A stretch of DNA of 9,726 nucleotides from Candidatus Stygibacter frigidus (GTDB lineage: Bacteria; Cloacimonadota; Cloacimonadia; Cloacimonadales; TCS61), in assembly GCA_030765325.1 (NCBI GenBank), contig JAVCCT010000001.1, forward strand, positions 1 to 9,726, given 5' to 3'. A program made the translations under genes and the position numbers. Positions 1 to 7,545 of this stretch are shown here, piece by piece (positions within the stretch are counted from its first letter, which is position 1; each line of letters opens with the position of its first letter). Under the pieces are notes generated by a model. The model was not told where the DNA came from and made no database searches. It saw only the letters and a list, made by a program, of their open reading frames with translations.

Positions 1-107
1 CTTCTGGGATCCGGCAGGGGTTGGGAAGTTTGAACTGTCGTCCAGAAGTCACATCCGGAGTACCGTTCATAACTCCTGACTTGGCTGGGTGGTATTTATC
101 GTGTTTG
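1..107. other. Intergenic stretch with competing inverted repeats, no assigned gene
   Basis: This stretch is richer in G+C than the genes beside it (34 of the first 60 bases). CTTCTGG (1-7) is exactly complementary to CCAGAAG (42-48). The same segment, CCAGAAGTCA (42-51), can instead pair with TGACTT-GG-CTGG (77-88), stacked on GGAGT (57-61) with ACTCC (72-76) around a 10-nt loop. ATCCGG occurs at 9-14 and 53-58. Two plus-strand frames are open from the left edge, ending at TGA 77-79 and TGA 117-119; either could be the end of a truncated gene, but neither tail is recognisable. It could be a structured RNA end, an intergenic repeat or a gene remnant. Confidence 0.4.
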
Positions 108-146
108 TGCCCCACCTGAGGGTACTCTGGTGGGGCATTTCTGATG
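108..146. terminator. Strong terminator hairpin after pepF, probably bidirectional
   Basis: A perfect 9-bp arm TGCCCCACC (108-116) pairs with GGTGGGGCA (129-137). Inside it a second 3-bp stem, GAG (118-120) with CTC (125-127), closes a GGTA loop (121-124) after one T-T mismatch. On the plus strand it is followed by TTTCTGATGTTTT, a loose T tract, so it is best shaped to stop rightward transcripts. On the minus strand it starts 11 nt after the pepF stop codon but is followed by CAAACACG with no T run. It may serve both directions, or end a gene entering from the left. Confidence 0.7.
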
Positions 147-148
147 TT

Positions 149-1915
149 TTAGAACTTTAAATATTCCTCAACTTCTGCTTTGATGAGGTCGAGTGAACCT
201 TGCCAGAATTCTTTATCATTAATATCTATCCCGGCAAAAGCGGCTACTCCTGTAATATCATTTCTGCCAGTTTCCCTGAGGATATCGTCATATTTCTTCA
301 CGAAACTATCTTTGTCTTTAAGGTAAATTGCATAAAGCCCCGTGGCAAAAAGCTGTCCAAAGGCATAGGGAAAATTATAGAAATTTGCTCCGGAATAATA
401 ATAATGCGGTTTACAGAGCCACATATAGGGATGCAAAAACTGGGGATCAAGTCCATCACCATAGGCATCCTTCTGGGCTTGAAGCATCAGTTCCCTGGTT
501 CGCTCCAGATTGACATCTCCATCTTTGCGTTCAGCGATGAAATTGCTTTCAAAGAGATAACGACTATAGATATCTACTATCACCTGGGTGGATTCCATGA
601 GCTTGGTTTCCAAAATTGCCAGTCGGGCATCACCCTCTGCATTCTGGGTGATGGCATCTTTCACGATGGTTTCGGCAAATATCGAGGCAGTTTCTGCTAC
701 CGGCATGGAATAATGAGTATTCTGGAGTAATTCATCTTTGAGGCAAAAGCCATGATAGGCATGTCCCAGTTCATGAGCCAGAGTTGTCACATTGCCCAGA
801 CCTCCAGTGAAATTTGCCAGAACTCTACTTTGCTGAATGGCATGGCAGGTAGAGCAGAATGCACCTCCGCGTTTACCCTGCCGGGGTTCGGCATCTATCC
901 AGTTATTAGCAAATGCGTGTTCAGCAAAATCTGCCAGTCTATCAGAAAACCTGCGGAAGTTTTTCACAACAAATTGCCGGGCTTCTGTAAAAGTATATTT
1001 CTTATCTATATTACCCATTGGGGCAAATAGATCATAGAAAGGTAAGCCATTTTCATATCCCAGCAGCTTTGCCTTATGCCTGAGATATTTCCTGAATTCC
1101 GGGAGATATTCTTTAATAACATTCAGCATTGTATCCAGAGTCCTTTTTTCCATATTCGAATCCAGCAGGGTCATTTCTAATACGGATTCATAACCTCTGA
1201 GTTCCACTTTCTGAATGACTTCACCCTTAATGGCATTTAAAGCAGAATTCACGGGATATGCTATCTGATCATAAGATGCTATCTCTGCCAGATAGGCTTT
1301 TTTACGCAGGTCTGCATCATTATCATAGGCAAAATTGCGGATTACTGGCAGGGGATGCATTTCTTTTTTACCATCCACATCCAGCTCAACCATGTGCTGC
1401 GATTCTATATAGCCTTTCATGCGCGTCCAGGCATTTGAGCCAGTTAAACTCAGGCGTGATAAAATATTTTCTTCCTGTTCACTGAGCAGATACTGAGAAT
1501 ATTTTACCGTTTCTTCTAAATAGAAACTTATCTCTTTAAGGTAATCGGAATGCTGGAGCAATTGCTGAAGATCATCACCTTCTGCCAGCCAGATCTGGAA
1601 TCTTACGCTTGGTTTGGTAAGTTTCAGCAGCATCTGTTGAAATTTCTGCTGATAGGACAATGCCGTTTTATTTGCAGTTTCCACGCTCAAAGTGAGAGAG
1701 CAGAAACTCATTAATCTGCCGACCAGTTCAGAAAGCTCTGCTCTTCTCCGGAGCACTTTTTCTGCCAGAACAGCACGCTCTGCCACGGGCATATCTACCT
1801 TGGGAGGAAGCTCAATATTTTCTATTAAAGTAATTAGATTTTCCAGCTTTTTGATATCTTCCATAAATTCACTGGATTCAAATGACGGGTAATAATCGTC
1901 TAAAGTCCATCTCAT
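149..1915 (-). CDS. pepF: Oligoendopeptidase F, peptidase family M3B
   Basis: Cytoplasmic zinc metallopeptidase that cleaves short peptides in the middle; there is no signal peptide or membrane segment. The 588 residues match the usual length of the pepF/M3 clade of about 590. The zinc site is HELGHAYH (381-388): ligands H381 and H385, catalytic E382, and the third ligand E408 in VAETAS. Upstream, ANFTGGLGNVTTLAHELGH is typical of M3B; downstream, KPHYYYSGANFYNFPYAFGQ (502-521) holds the conserved His/Tyr residues that contact substrate in this family. The N-terminal helical region (1-200) is complete. The ATG at 1915 follows AGGAAGGT (1929-1922) by 6 nt and the upstream stop codon by 15 nt. 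It is the last gene of the unit and is followed by a terminator-like hairpin. Peptide turnover or nutrition is the likely role; a link to signalling is only suggested by position. Confidence 0.96.
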   Translation of the reverse strand: MRWTLDDYYPSFESSEFMEDIKKLENLITLIENIELPPKVDMPVAERAVLAEKVLRRRAELSELVGRLMSFCSLTLSVETANKTALSYQQKFQQMLLKLTKPSVRFQIWLAEGDDLQQLLQHSDYLKEISFYLEETVKYSQYLLSEQEENILSRLSLTGSNAWTRMKGYIESQHMVELDVDGKKEMHPLPVIRNFAYDNDADLRKKAYLAEIASYDQIAYPVNSALNAIKGEVIQKVELRGYESVLEMTLLDSNMEKRTLDTMLNVIKEYLPEFRKYLRHKAKLLGYENGLPFYDLFAPMGNIDKKYTFTEARQFVVKNFRRFSDRLADFAEHAFANNWIDAEPRQGKRGGAFCSTCHAIQQSRVLANFTGGLGNVTTLAHELGHAYHGFCLKDELLQNTHYSMPVAETASIFAETIVKDAITQNAEGDARLAILETKLMESTQVIVDIYSRYLFESNFIAERKDGDVNLERTRELMLQAQKDAYGDGLDPQFLHPYMWLCKPHYYYSGANFYNFPYAFGQLFATGLYAIYLKDKDSFVKKYDDILRETGRNDITGVAAFAGIDINDKEFWQGSLDLIKAEVEEYLKF

Positions 1916-1921
1916 AAATCT

Positions 1922-1929
1922 ACCTTCCT
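1922..1929 (-). promoter_or_regulatory. Ribosome binding site of pepF
   Basis: AGGAAGGT on the minus strand, 6 nt before the pepF ATG, in the 15-nt gap after the phosphatase regulator stop. It supports independent, efficient initiation of pepF on the shared transcript. No room remains for a promoter in the gap itself. Confidence 0.7.
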
Positions 1930-1930
1930 G

Positions 1931-4114
1931 TTATTTTATAATTTGTATATTAACTATTGTCTCTACAATCTCATCATATCTATTCTGCCGAAGGGGATAC
2001 TTAATAAAATTGCTATCCATGATATAATCCTTTTGATGTAATCCTTCTTTACCATTTACCTGATAACCAATCTTATTGGAATCAAACTTCTCCCAGAAAG
2101 TGAGCTCCAGATCTACATCAATCTTCATCTGCAGTAAAATGGAATTATCGACCTTGCGGTCCGACTCTTTTTCAACAACATTATGGAAATAATTGGCAAT
2201 TACAGAATTAATAGTGAGATAAAATTGATGATCATCAAATTTCTCTTTAATAAAAGCTTCTGCTTTCAGAGAAACTGCTTTGCGGTTTTTGCTTGTGTAG
2301 CGTAGCAGAATTCTATCCTGCATACTTGAAGCATCAAATTTTTGAAGAGTGAGCAGCGTGAAATCATCCCCTTTGAGGTCATAATTTTCTTCGATAAGAA
2401 GCTGCTTGATCATAAATGGGAGGATGATACTGTTCATATTATCGCGAAATTTTTCCAAAAAACTGGTGAATCCGCTCATTCCAAGCTCCATACCCTCATA
2501 ATTCAGGCATTCAAAGAGTCCATCCGTATAAAGGAAATAGATGGAATCAGGTGACATCTCCATCACCACCTCTTCTTCTTCTTCATATTGATATGATGCC
2601 ATCCAGCCTACCGGAATTGATGAACCCATATCTATGATCCTGGTATCAGTGGTATGCTTATTATATTCGATAAGAGCAGGATGCCCGGCATTGAGATATT
2701 TTATGGTGTTCTTTTCCAGATCAACCAGACAGAATATCATCGTAAGGTAATTTGTCTGGAAGAAATCCTTACTAAGTATCTCATTTAATTTATTTACGAT
2801 GTAATGCGGTCTCACATTGCTTTTTTCCATATTTACCAGCATATTAATGGTGGATTTCACGGCTGTCATGATCAAAGCTGCCTGAACCCCATGCCCGGAA
2901 ATATCGCCTATATAAACCGCATATTGACTGGCAGAGACTTGAATTATATCAAAAATATCACCACCCACCTTTTCTGAAGGTGAATATACTGATGTAATGG
3001 AAATATTATTCTCATGCACCAGCCAGTCTGGTAATAGATAGGATTGCACAGAGGAAGCCAGCTCTATATCCTCCAGAAGGGATGCATACAACCTTTCAAT
3101 CTGGACTTCATTCTGCTTTCTTTCTGTGATATCTTCGGATATTTTTGCCAGATTTCTCACGGTTCCATTAGAATCACGGATATCAAAAATCGAGGCATTT
3201 TCATAGATCAAATCTCCATTTTTGGCTTTATTAGTGAATTCACCCTTCCATTCTTTCCCAGCCATTACTGTTTCCCAAAGATTGCGGTAGAATGCGTCAT
3301 CATGCTCATCTGATTTTAATAGCCTGGGATTCTTGCCAATTGCTTCTGTAAGAGTATAGCCAGTGATCTCTGTAAAGCGGGGATTTGCATATTCAATATT
3401 ACCCTCCAGATCAGTTATCACTATGATATTTTTTGCCTGATGGACTACATTGGATAGCTTATATAATTCAGATTGAGCTTTCTTCCTCTCCCTGATCTCT
3501 GCCTGCAAGTGAGCAGTTTTCTCTTTTACTCTATCTTCAAGCTGAAGATTAAGGTTCTTTAATTCCCCCTGGGCTATTGCCAGATCTTGATTCTTATTTA
3601 TAGCCGTCTCATAAGTAGTCACCAGAATTTCCAGTATCCTGCTTTTGGGAGCTGAGATGTAATACTCTTTCTCTTCAAACACAAGCTTCACTACTTCATC
3701 ATCCTGAACTGCCTCAGATTCAGTAGTTACCTCAAACTGCTGCTCAATGCTCTTTATCAAAATTTCATCTTTGCAGGGTTTGGTCATGAAATTGCTGGCT
3801 CCACATGCCAGCCCTTTGAGGATATCGTGGGTATCAGATAAGGCTGATAAGAATATTAATGGTGTATGACGGGTTTTAACAAAGTTTTTCATTTGCCGGC
3901 AAAATTCATATCCACTCATAGCAGGCATTAGAATATCACTTATGATAAGATCAGGCTCCTGCTGATTCACCAGCTCAATTGCCTGCTCCCCGCTTGCTGC
4001 CAGGACTGGCTCATAACCATTTTTATAAAGCAGATACTCCAGCTTCATCGCCTGAGTTTTGCTGTCTTCCACCACAAGTATTCTTTTGGGTTTTTTATCC
4101 TGTTCCGGTTTTAT
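1931..4114 (-). CDS. Response regulator with receiver, PAS and PP2C (SpoIIE/RsbU-type) phosphatase domains
   Basis: Probable output of the CheA pathway: a phosphorylatable receiver controlling a Ser/Thr phosphatase. Numbering from the GTG at 4075 (714 residues): receiver 1-115 with D4 and phospho-acceptor D47 in ISDILMP, T/S switch at S77, K99; a linker and coiled coil (about 116-203) with the TYETAINKN stretch; PAS plus PAC (about 205-320, ending DITERK); a PP2C/SpoIIE domain (about 330-580) with SSVQSYLLP, VGGDIFD, GDISGHGVQAALIM, LNAGHPA, IPVGW and LYTDGLFE, its metal-binding aspartates intact; then an unassigned 130-residue tail. The GTG start would remove half of the first beta strand (KRILVVEDS). 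A GGAGG site (4125-4121) instead sits 6 nt before an in-frame ATA at 4114 (3 nt before ATT at 4117), giving 727 residues with MKPEQDKKPKRILVVEDS. No ATG, GTG or TTG fits that site in this frame. Gap to cheB is 14 nt, to pepF 15 nt. Confidence 0.88.
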   Translation of the reverse strand: MKPEQDKKPKRILVVEDSKTQAMKLEYLLYKNGYEPVLAASGEQAIELVNQQEPDLIISDILMPAMSGYEFCRQMKNFVKTRHTPLIFLSALSDTHDILKGLACGASNFMTKPCKDEILIKSIEQQFEVTTESEAVQDDEVVKLVFEEKEYYISAPKSRILEILVTTYETAINKNQDLAIAQGELKNLNLQLEDRVKEKTAHLQAEIRERKKAQSELYKLSNVVHQAKNIIVITDLEGNIEYANPRFTEITGYTLTEAIGKNPRLLKSDEHDDAFYRNLWETVMAGKEWKGEFTNKAKNGDLIYENASIFDIRDSNGTVRNLAKISEDITERKQNEVQIERLYASLLEDIELASSVQSYLLPDWLVHENNISITSVYSPSEKVGGDIFDIIQVSASQYAVYIGDISGHGVQAALIMTAVKSTINMLVNMEKSNVRPHYIVNKLNEILSKDFFQTNYLTMIFCLVDLEKNTIKYLNAGHPALIEYNKHTTDTRIIDMGSSIPVGWMASYQYEEEEEVVMEMSPDSIYFLYTDGLFECLNYEGMELGMSGFTSFLEKFRDNMNSIILPFMIKQLLIEENYDLKGDDFTLLTLQKFDASSMQDRILLRYTSKNRKAVSLKAEAFIKEKFDDHQFYLTINSVIANYFHNVVEKESDRKVDNSILLQMKIDVDLELTFWEKFDSNKIGYQVNGKEGLHQKDYIMDSNFIKYPLRQNRYDEIVETIVNIQIIK
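2571..2584. repeat. Short TTC/GAA trinucleotide run inside the phosphatase domain
   Basis: Four and two-thirds TCT repeats on the plus strand encode part of a five-glutamate run (E498-E502, GTG numbering) on the minus strand, in a loop between the IPVGW and LYTDGL motifs of the PP2C domain. It is in frame and does not disrupt the gene. Confidence 0.5.
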
Positions 4115-4120
4115 AATACA

Positions 4121-4125
4121 CCTCC
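4121..4125 (-). promoter_or_regulatory. Ribosome binding site preceding a non-canonical start
   Basis: GGAGG on the minus strand, 4 nt after the cheB stop codon. The only in-frame codons at workable spacing are ATT (3 nt) and ATA (6 nt). It lies 45 nt before the first in-frame GTG, too far to serve that codon. It decides the proposed start of the phosphatase regulator. Confidence 0.65.
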
Positions 4126-4128
4126 AAA

Positions 4129-5202
4129 TTACGAGACGATTTTATCATGTCTAATAAATTCATCTTCTATTTTCTTCAACAGCGCTGATATTTCATTAGC
4201 ATGTAATATCAAGCTGGCTGCATTTAATTTTACAGCTTCTGCCGGCATGCCATAAATAAGTGCAGACGCCTTATGCTGCGCAATCGTGAGTGCCCCCGCA
4301 TCATGCAAAAGCTTCATTTCAAGCGCTCCATCGCTACCCATCCCGGTTAATATTATTGCCAGAGACTGATCTCCAAAACATTCATAAACGCTTCTAAAAA
4401 GGACAGATACGGAAGGGCAGATATAGTCATTGCCTCTATCTATAAGCTTGATCATACCTGATCTGGTTACTGTCATATGCCTGCCATCTGGAGCAAAATA
4501 CACTGTTCCTGATTGAAGATATTCTCCATCTCTACCTGTTTTTATCTTTATCTCTAAAACTCCTGATAACCAGTTTACCATACCATCCATAAATCCCGAA
4601 GCTATATGCTGAACAATCACGATTGGATAAGGAAAATCAGGGCTGAGGACTCCAAGAATCTCCTTTAAAACTGCCGGGCCTCCAGTAGATACCCCGACTG
4701 TTACTATTTTGATAGCTTTATCTGTTGAAATCTTTTTTATATCTTTATTTATTGCAGGGGGAAGCGGTGTTTTTAATGGAGATGGTGCTCTTCGGGTAAT
4801 CACTTTCACCCCTGCCATCAAACGGGTGGTGGTAATCAGTTCTTCTCTTGCCTTTTCTCCTATCTCACTTTTGATACCTCTGGGTTTTTCTATTAATGTG
4901 AGAGCACCCGCAGAAAGAGCTTCCATGGTCATCCTGGTCTCCCGGGCATTTCGACTGGCGGTAACTATCACAATAGGAACAGGACATGATGACATTATCT
5001 CTCGCGTTGCCTGCAAACCGTTCATCACAGGCATCTCAATATCCATGGTGATCACATCTGGTTTATCTCTTTTTACAAAACTTACTGCTTCTTTGCCATT
5101 AGATACCCTGCCAATCACCTGCATATCAGGCTGTTGATTAAAAATCCACTCCAGATATGTTCCCACAGTAAGTGAATCTTCCACTACAAGTATTCTGATC
5201 AT
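4129..5202 (-). CDS. cheB: Chemotaxis response regulator protein-glutamate methylesterase CheB
   Basis: Demethylates (and may deamidate) receptor glutamyl sites for adaptation; active when its receiver is phosphorylated by CheA. The 357 residues hold a receiver domain (2-120) with E8/D9, phospho-acceptor D54 in TMDIEMP, T81 and K106, then a linker (about 125-162) and a methylesterase domain (163-350). The catalytic triad is visible: S172 in GVSTGGP, H199 in VIVQHI and D291 in TGMGSDG. The conserved YGMPAEA segment (317-323) is also present. The segment usually seen as RPSVDVLF reads CPSVSVLF here, a modest departure. The ATG abuts the cheA stop (TAAATG) and its upstream purine stretch is poor, so initiation probably depends on terminating cheA ribosomes. 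The CheR methyltransferase that CheB would oppose is not encoded in this window. Both domains appear complete. Confidence 0.96.
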   Translation of the reverse strand: MIRILVVEDSLTVGTYLEWIFNQQPDMQVIGRVSNGKEAVSFVKRDKPDVITMDIEMPVMNGLQATREIMSSCPVPIVIVTASRNARETRMTMEALSAGALTLIEKPRGIKSEIGEKAREELITTTRLMAGVKVITRRAPSPLKTPLPPAINKDIKKISTDKAIKIVTVGVSTGGPAVLKEILGVLSPDFPYPIVIVQHIASGFMDGMVNWLSGVLEIKIKTGRDGEYLQSGTVYFAPDGRHMTVTRSGMIKLIDRGNDYICPSVSVLFRSVYECFGDQSLAIILTGMGSDGALEMKLLHDAGALTIAQHKASALIYGMPAEAVKLNAASLILHANEISALLKKIEDEFIRHDKIVS

Positions 5203-7545
5203 TTAGTTTCTAATACTCTCTTTTAATAATTTCTCGATAATCTCCACCAGGTCGTTCTGAGCAAAATTGCTTTTAACTATATAGCCATTTGCACCCACTT
5301 CCTTGCCTCTTATCAAATCTTCTTCTTTATTAAGTGAAGTGACCATGATCACAGGGATATCCTTCATATTTTCCCTGGCTCGTATGCTCGCGGTCATATC
5401 AAAGCCATTCATGCGGGGCATATCCACATCAGAAATCACTATATCATAGCCATATTCAGTAATTTTGTCCAGTCCATCTATCCCATCAAAGGCTGTCTCC
5501 ACATTATAACCGGCATTCTCTAATATATTCTTCATGAGCATGCGAGAAGTAACAGAATCTTCTACAATTAATATCCTGCTCTGCTTATTGCCTTTCTGAT
5601 CACCAGAATCTTTTCGTTCCAGTAATTCCATTTTATTGAACACACTATTGACCAAATCAGCAAGATTTAATATTGGCACAACCTTTCCACTTCCCAATAT
5701 TGTGGCACCAGAAACATTCCTGATCCTTTTTAGATGAGGATTAAAGTTCTTAACTAAGATTTCCTGTTCTTCCTCAATCCCATCAATCCTGATAGCTATC
5801 TGACGATCTTCATCATTTATCAGCATCACCAGAAAATGTTCTCCAGAAAGCTCTCCATCACCTTTCTCCAGAATATTTACCAGGCTTGCCAGTGGTACAA
5901 GTTCACGCTTATAATAAATTATTGATTTATTTTCGATGGTGTAGATGTCTTCCTTATTCACCAGCATGATCATGTCTATTTTGGTAGTGGGAATCACATA
6001 TTCACCCTCTCCGGCTTTGACGATTATCCCCCGGAATGTCACCAGGGAGACGGGTAATTCTATAATGAACTTTGTCCCTTTATCTTTCTCTGTTTCTACG
6101 GTAATAGTTCCTTCAAGGTCTTCTATACTCCGCTTCATGATCGCCAGACCCAGACCTCTGCCCGAGATTTCGGTTATCATGTCACTGGTGGAAACACCTG
6201 ATCTATAAATGTACTGGATAAGTTTTTCCTCAGATTCCAGATCCTGATCACTATTAACACCCTGTTTTTGAACTGCCAGTTTCAATTTCTTAAGATCTAT
6301 TCCAGCTCCATCATCTTCAATCGTAAAGCGGATGCGTTTCTTTTCAGAGCGCTCCAGATTTATCCTGATAACTCCCATTTCATCTTTATTTTTGCGTTTG
6401 CGTACAGGTGGCTTTTCTATTCCATGATCAATGGAATTACGCAATAGATGCATTAATGGATTTTTTAATCTTTCCAATATTCTGCGATCTATCTCAATCT
6501 GTTCTCCACGAATTATCAATTTCACTGACTTGCCGCTTTCCCGTGATAGATCCCTCACTGCCTTTGGGTAAAGCTCCAGTACTTCTGAAAAAGGCACCAT
6601 CATGATCTTTTTTGTATCCCATAATAAGGAGTCTATCTGCATATTGATAGTAGCGCTCTCATTATCCCAGGATTTTAACATCTGGGTTAATTCCCGCTCA
6701 GTTTTCTGAGCCAGGATATTTCCCCAATGCAGAAATTTGAGCACTTTTTGCAATGCCTTGCGTCCTTTTTCTGACAATTCATCTCTGGATTCGCTTTTTA
6801 ATAGCTCTCTTAGAAGCATCACACTGGGGGTGACATCATGAGCTCCAGCTTCCCAGCGCTGAAAATTATTTATCATTACTCTTAGCTGTCTGCTCATCTG
6901 GATTGTGCTCAGTTTCACTGCCAGCATTTCTTCCAATTGCATCAGAAGCTTATCTAATCTGCTGGTAGATACCCGGATAGTCTCATTTTCATCCCGTTTT
7001 CCAGATGGTTCATCTGCTGCCTGCTTTACAGGAATTACCGGCAGGTCAGGTTCCTGATGCTCATATATATCGTCCTCCGGCTTTTCTTCCTTGACATTAT
7101 TGGGAATATCAGTTGCTTCCTCAATTGTATCCGATTTGATCTTGATCAATAGATTCTGAAGACCTATAACTACACCGTTCAAATCATAAACAGCACTGCT
7201 ATCAGCATCAATCCTGCTGGCAAGTATCTTGCGGATCACGTCGATTGATTTATGCAGTATATCTGCATTACCGATAGAAATATGTATCTTACCTGATTTC
7301 AGAACAGAAAATACACTTTCCAGCTCCTGGCAGATAGATTCAACTTCAATTATATCTACTGCCCTGGAAGCACCTTTGAGCGTGTGTGCCTGACGGTAGA
7401 TCAATTCCTGCAGCTCCAGCTGCTTTTCTTCAGATTTTGCTTTCTCAAGCCCCAGAAGACTTGCGGTCATAGTCTCAAGGATCTCTTCTGCTTCAATTTT
7501 AAAAGCAGCCAGTATCCTTTTCTGGAAATCTTCCCTTTCGCTCAT
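5203..7545 (-). CDS. cheA: Hybrid chemotaxis histidine kinase CheA with C-terminal receiver
   Basis: Cytoplasmic kinase that autophosphorylates in trans under receptor and CheW control, then passes phosphate to aspartates on partner proteins. The 780 residues contain, in order: an Hpt/P1 domain with phospho-acceptor H54 in QAHTLKGASR; an acidic linker (about 140-190) with no recognisable P2 docking domain; P3 dimerisation helices (about 191-315), longer than in the E. coli enzyme; a P4 ATPase with N-box HLLRNSIDHG (366-375), G1 DDGAG (411-415) and SGRGLGLAIM (461-470); a P5 CheW-like domain (about 500-635); and a receiver (about 656-775) with E662/D663, phospho-acceptor D706, T736 and K758. 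All catalytic residues look intact. The GLGLAIM box, in place of the GVGMDVV of classical CheA, fits hybrid CheA proteins such as FrzE-like kinases. Start ATG lies in an ATGA overlap with the MCP stop and follows AAGGTGAG (7556-7549). The fused receiver may act as a phosphate sink or relay; that is inference. Confidence 0.95.
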   Translation of the reverse strand: MSEREDFQKRILAAFKIEAEEILETMTASLLGLEKAKSEEKQLELQELIYRQAHTLKGASRAVDIIEVESICQELESVFSVLKSGKIHISIGNADILHKSIDVIRKILASRIDADSSAVYDLNGVVIGLQNLLIKIKSDTIEEATDIPNNVKEEKPEDDIYEHQEPDLPVIPVKQAADEPSGKRDENETIRVSTSRLDKLLMQLEEMLAVKLSTIQMSRQLRVMINNFQRWEAGAHDVTPSVMLLRELLKSESRDELSEKGRKALQKVLKFLHWGNILAQKTERELTQMLKSWDNESATINMQIDSLLWDTKKIMMVPFSEVLELYPKAVRDLSRESGKSVKLIIRGEQIEIDRRILERLKNPLMHLLRNSIDHGIEKPPVRKRKNKDEMGVIRINLERSEKKRIRFTIEDDGAGIDLKKLKLAVQKQGVNSDQDLESEEKLIQYIYRSGVSTSDMITEISGRGLGLAIMKRSIEDLEGTITVETEKDKGTKFIIELPVSLVTFRGIIVKAGEGEYVIPTTKIDMIMLVNKEDIYTIENKSIIYYKRELVPLASLVNILEKGDGELSGEHFLVMLINDEDRQIAIRIDGIEEEQEILVKNFNPHLKRIRNVSGATILGSGKVVPILNLADLVNSVFNKMELLERKDSGDQKGNKQSRILIVEDSVTSRMLMKNILENAGYNVETAFDGIDGLDKITEYGYDIVISDVDMPRMNGFDMTASIRARENMKDIPVIMVTSLNKEEDLIRGKEVGANGYIVKSNFAQNDLVEIIEKLLKESIRN

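Noticed and set aside
1..60. Possible tRNA or other classical RNA gene end
   Set aside because: TTTGAAC resembles a T-loop read on one strand, but the flanking bases do not form the 5-bp T stem and no acceptor end or CCA is present.
1..79. 3' end of a plus-strand gene ending at TGA 77-79 or 117-119
   Set aside because: Both frames are open only because the window is cut; the short tails match no family I know, and two overlapping open frames cannot both be real. Kept only as a possibility in the intergenic entry.
200..730. A 176-codon plus-strand open frame opposite pepF
   Set aside because: It lies wholly inside the well-supported pepF gene, its product shows no recognisable domain, and it has no convincing ribosome binding site. 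It is a shadow of coding constraint on the other strand.
4060..4131. Frameshift or truncation of the phosphatase regulator N-terminus
   Set aside because: The receiver reads cleanly in one frame from KRILVVEDS onward and the frame stays open up to the GGAGG site, so a rare start codon explains the data without a frameshift. An error in the A6 run cannot be ruled out from sequence alone.
4709..5137. A 142-codon plus-strand open frame opposite cheB
   Set aside because: It is antisense to the CheB receiver and linker, which have intact catalytic residues; no start signal or family resemblance supports the plus-strand reading.
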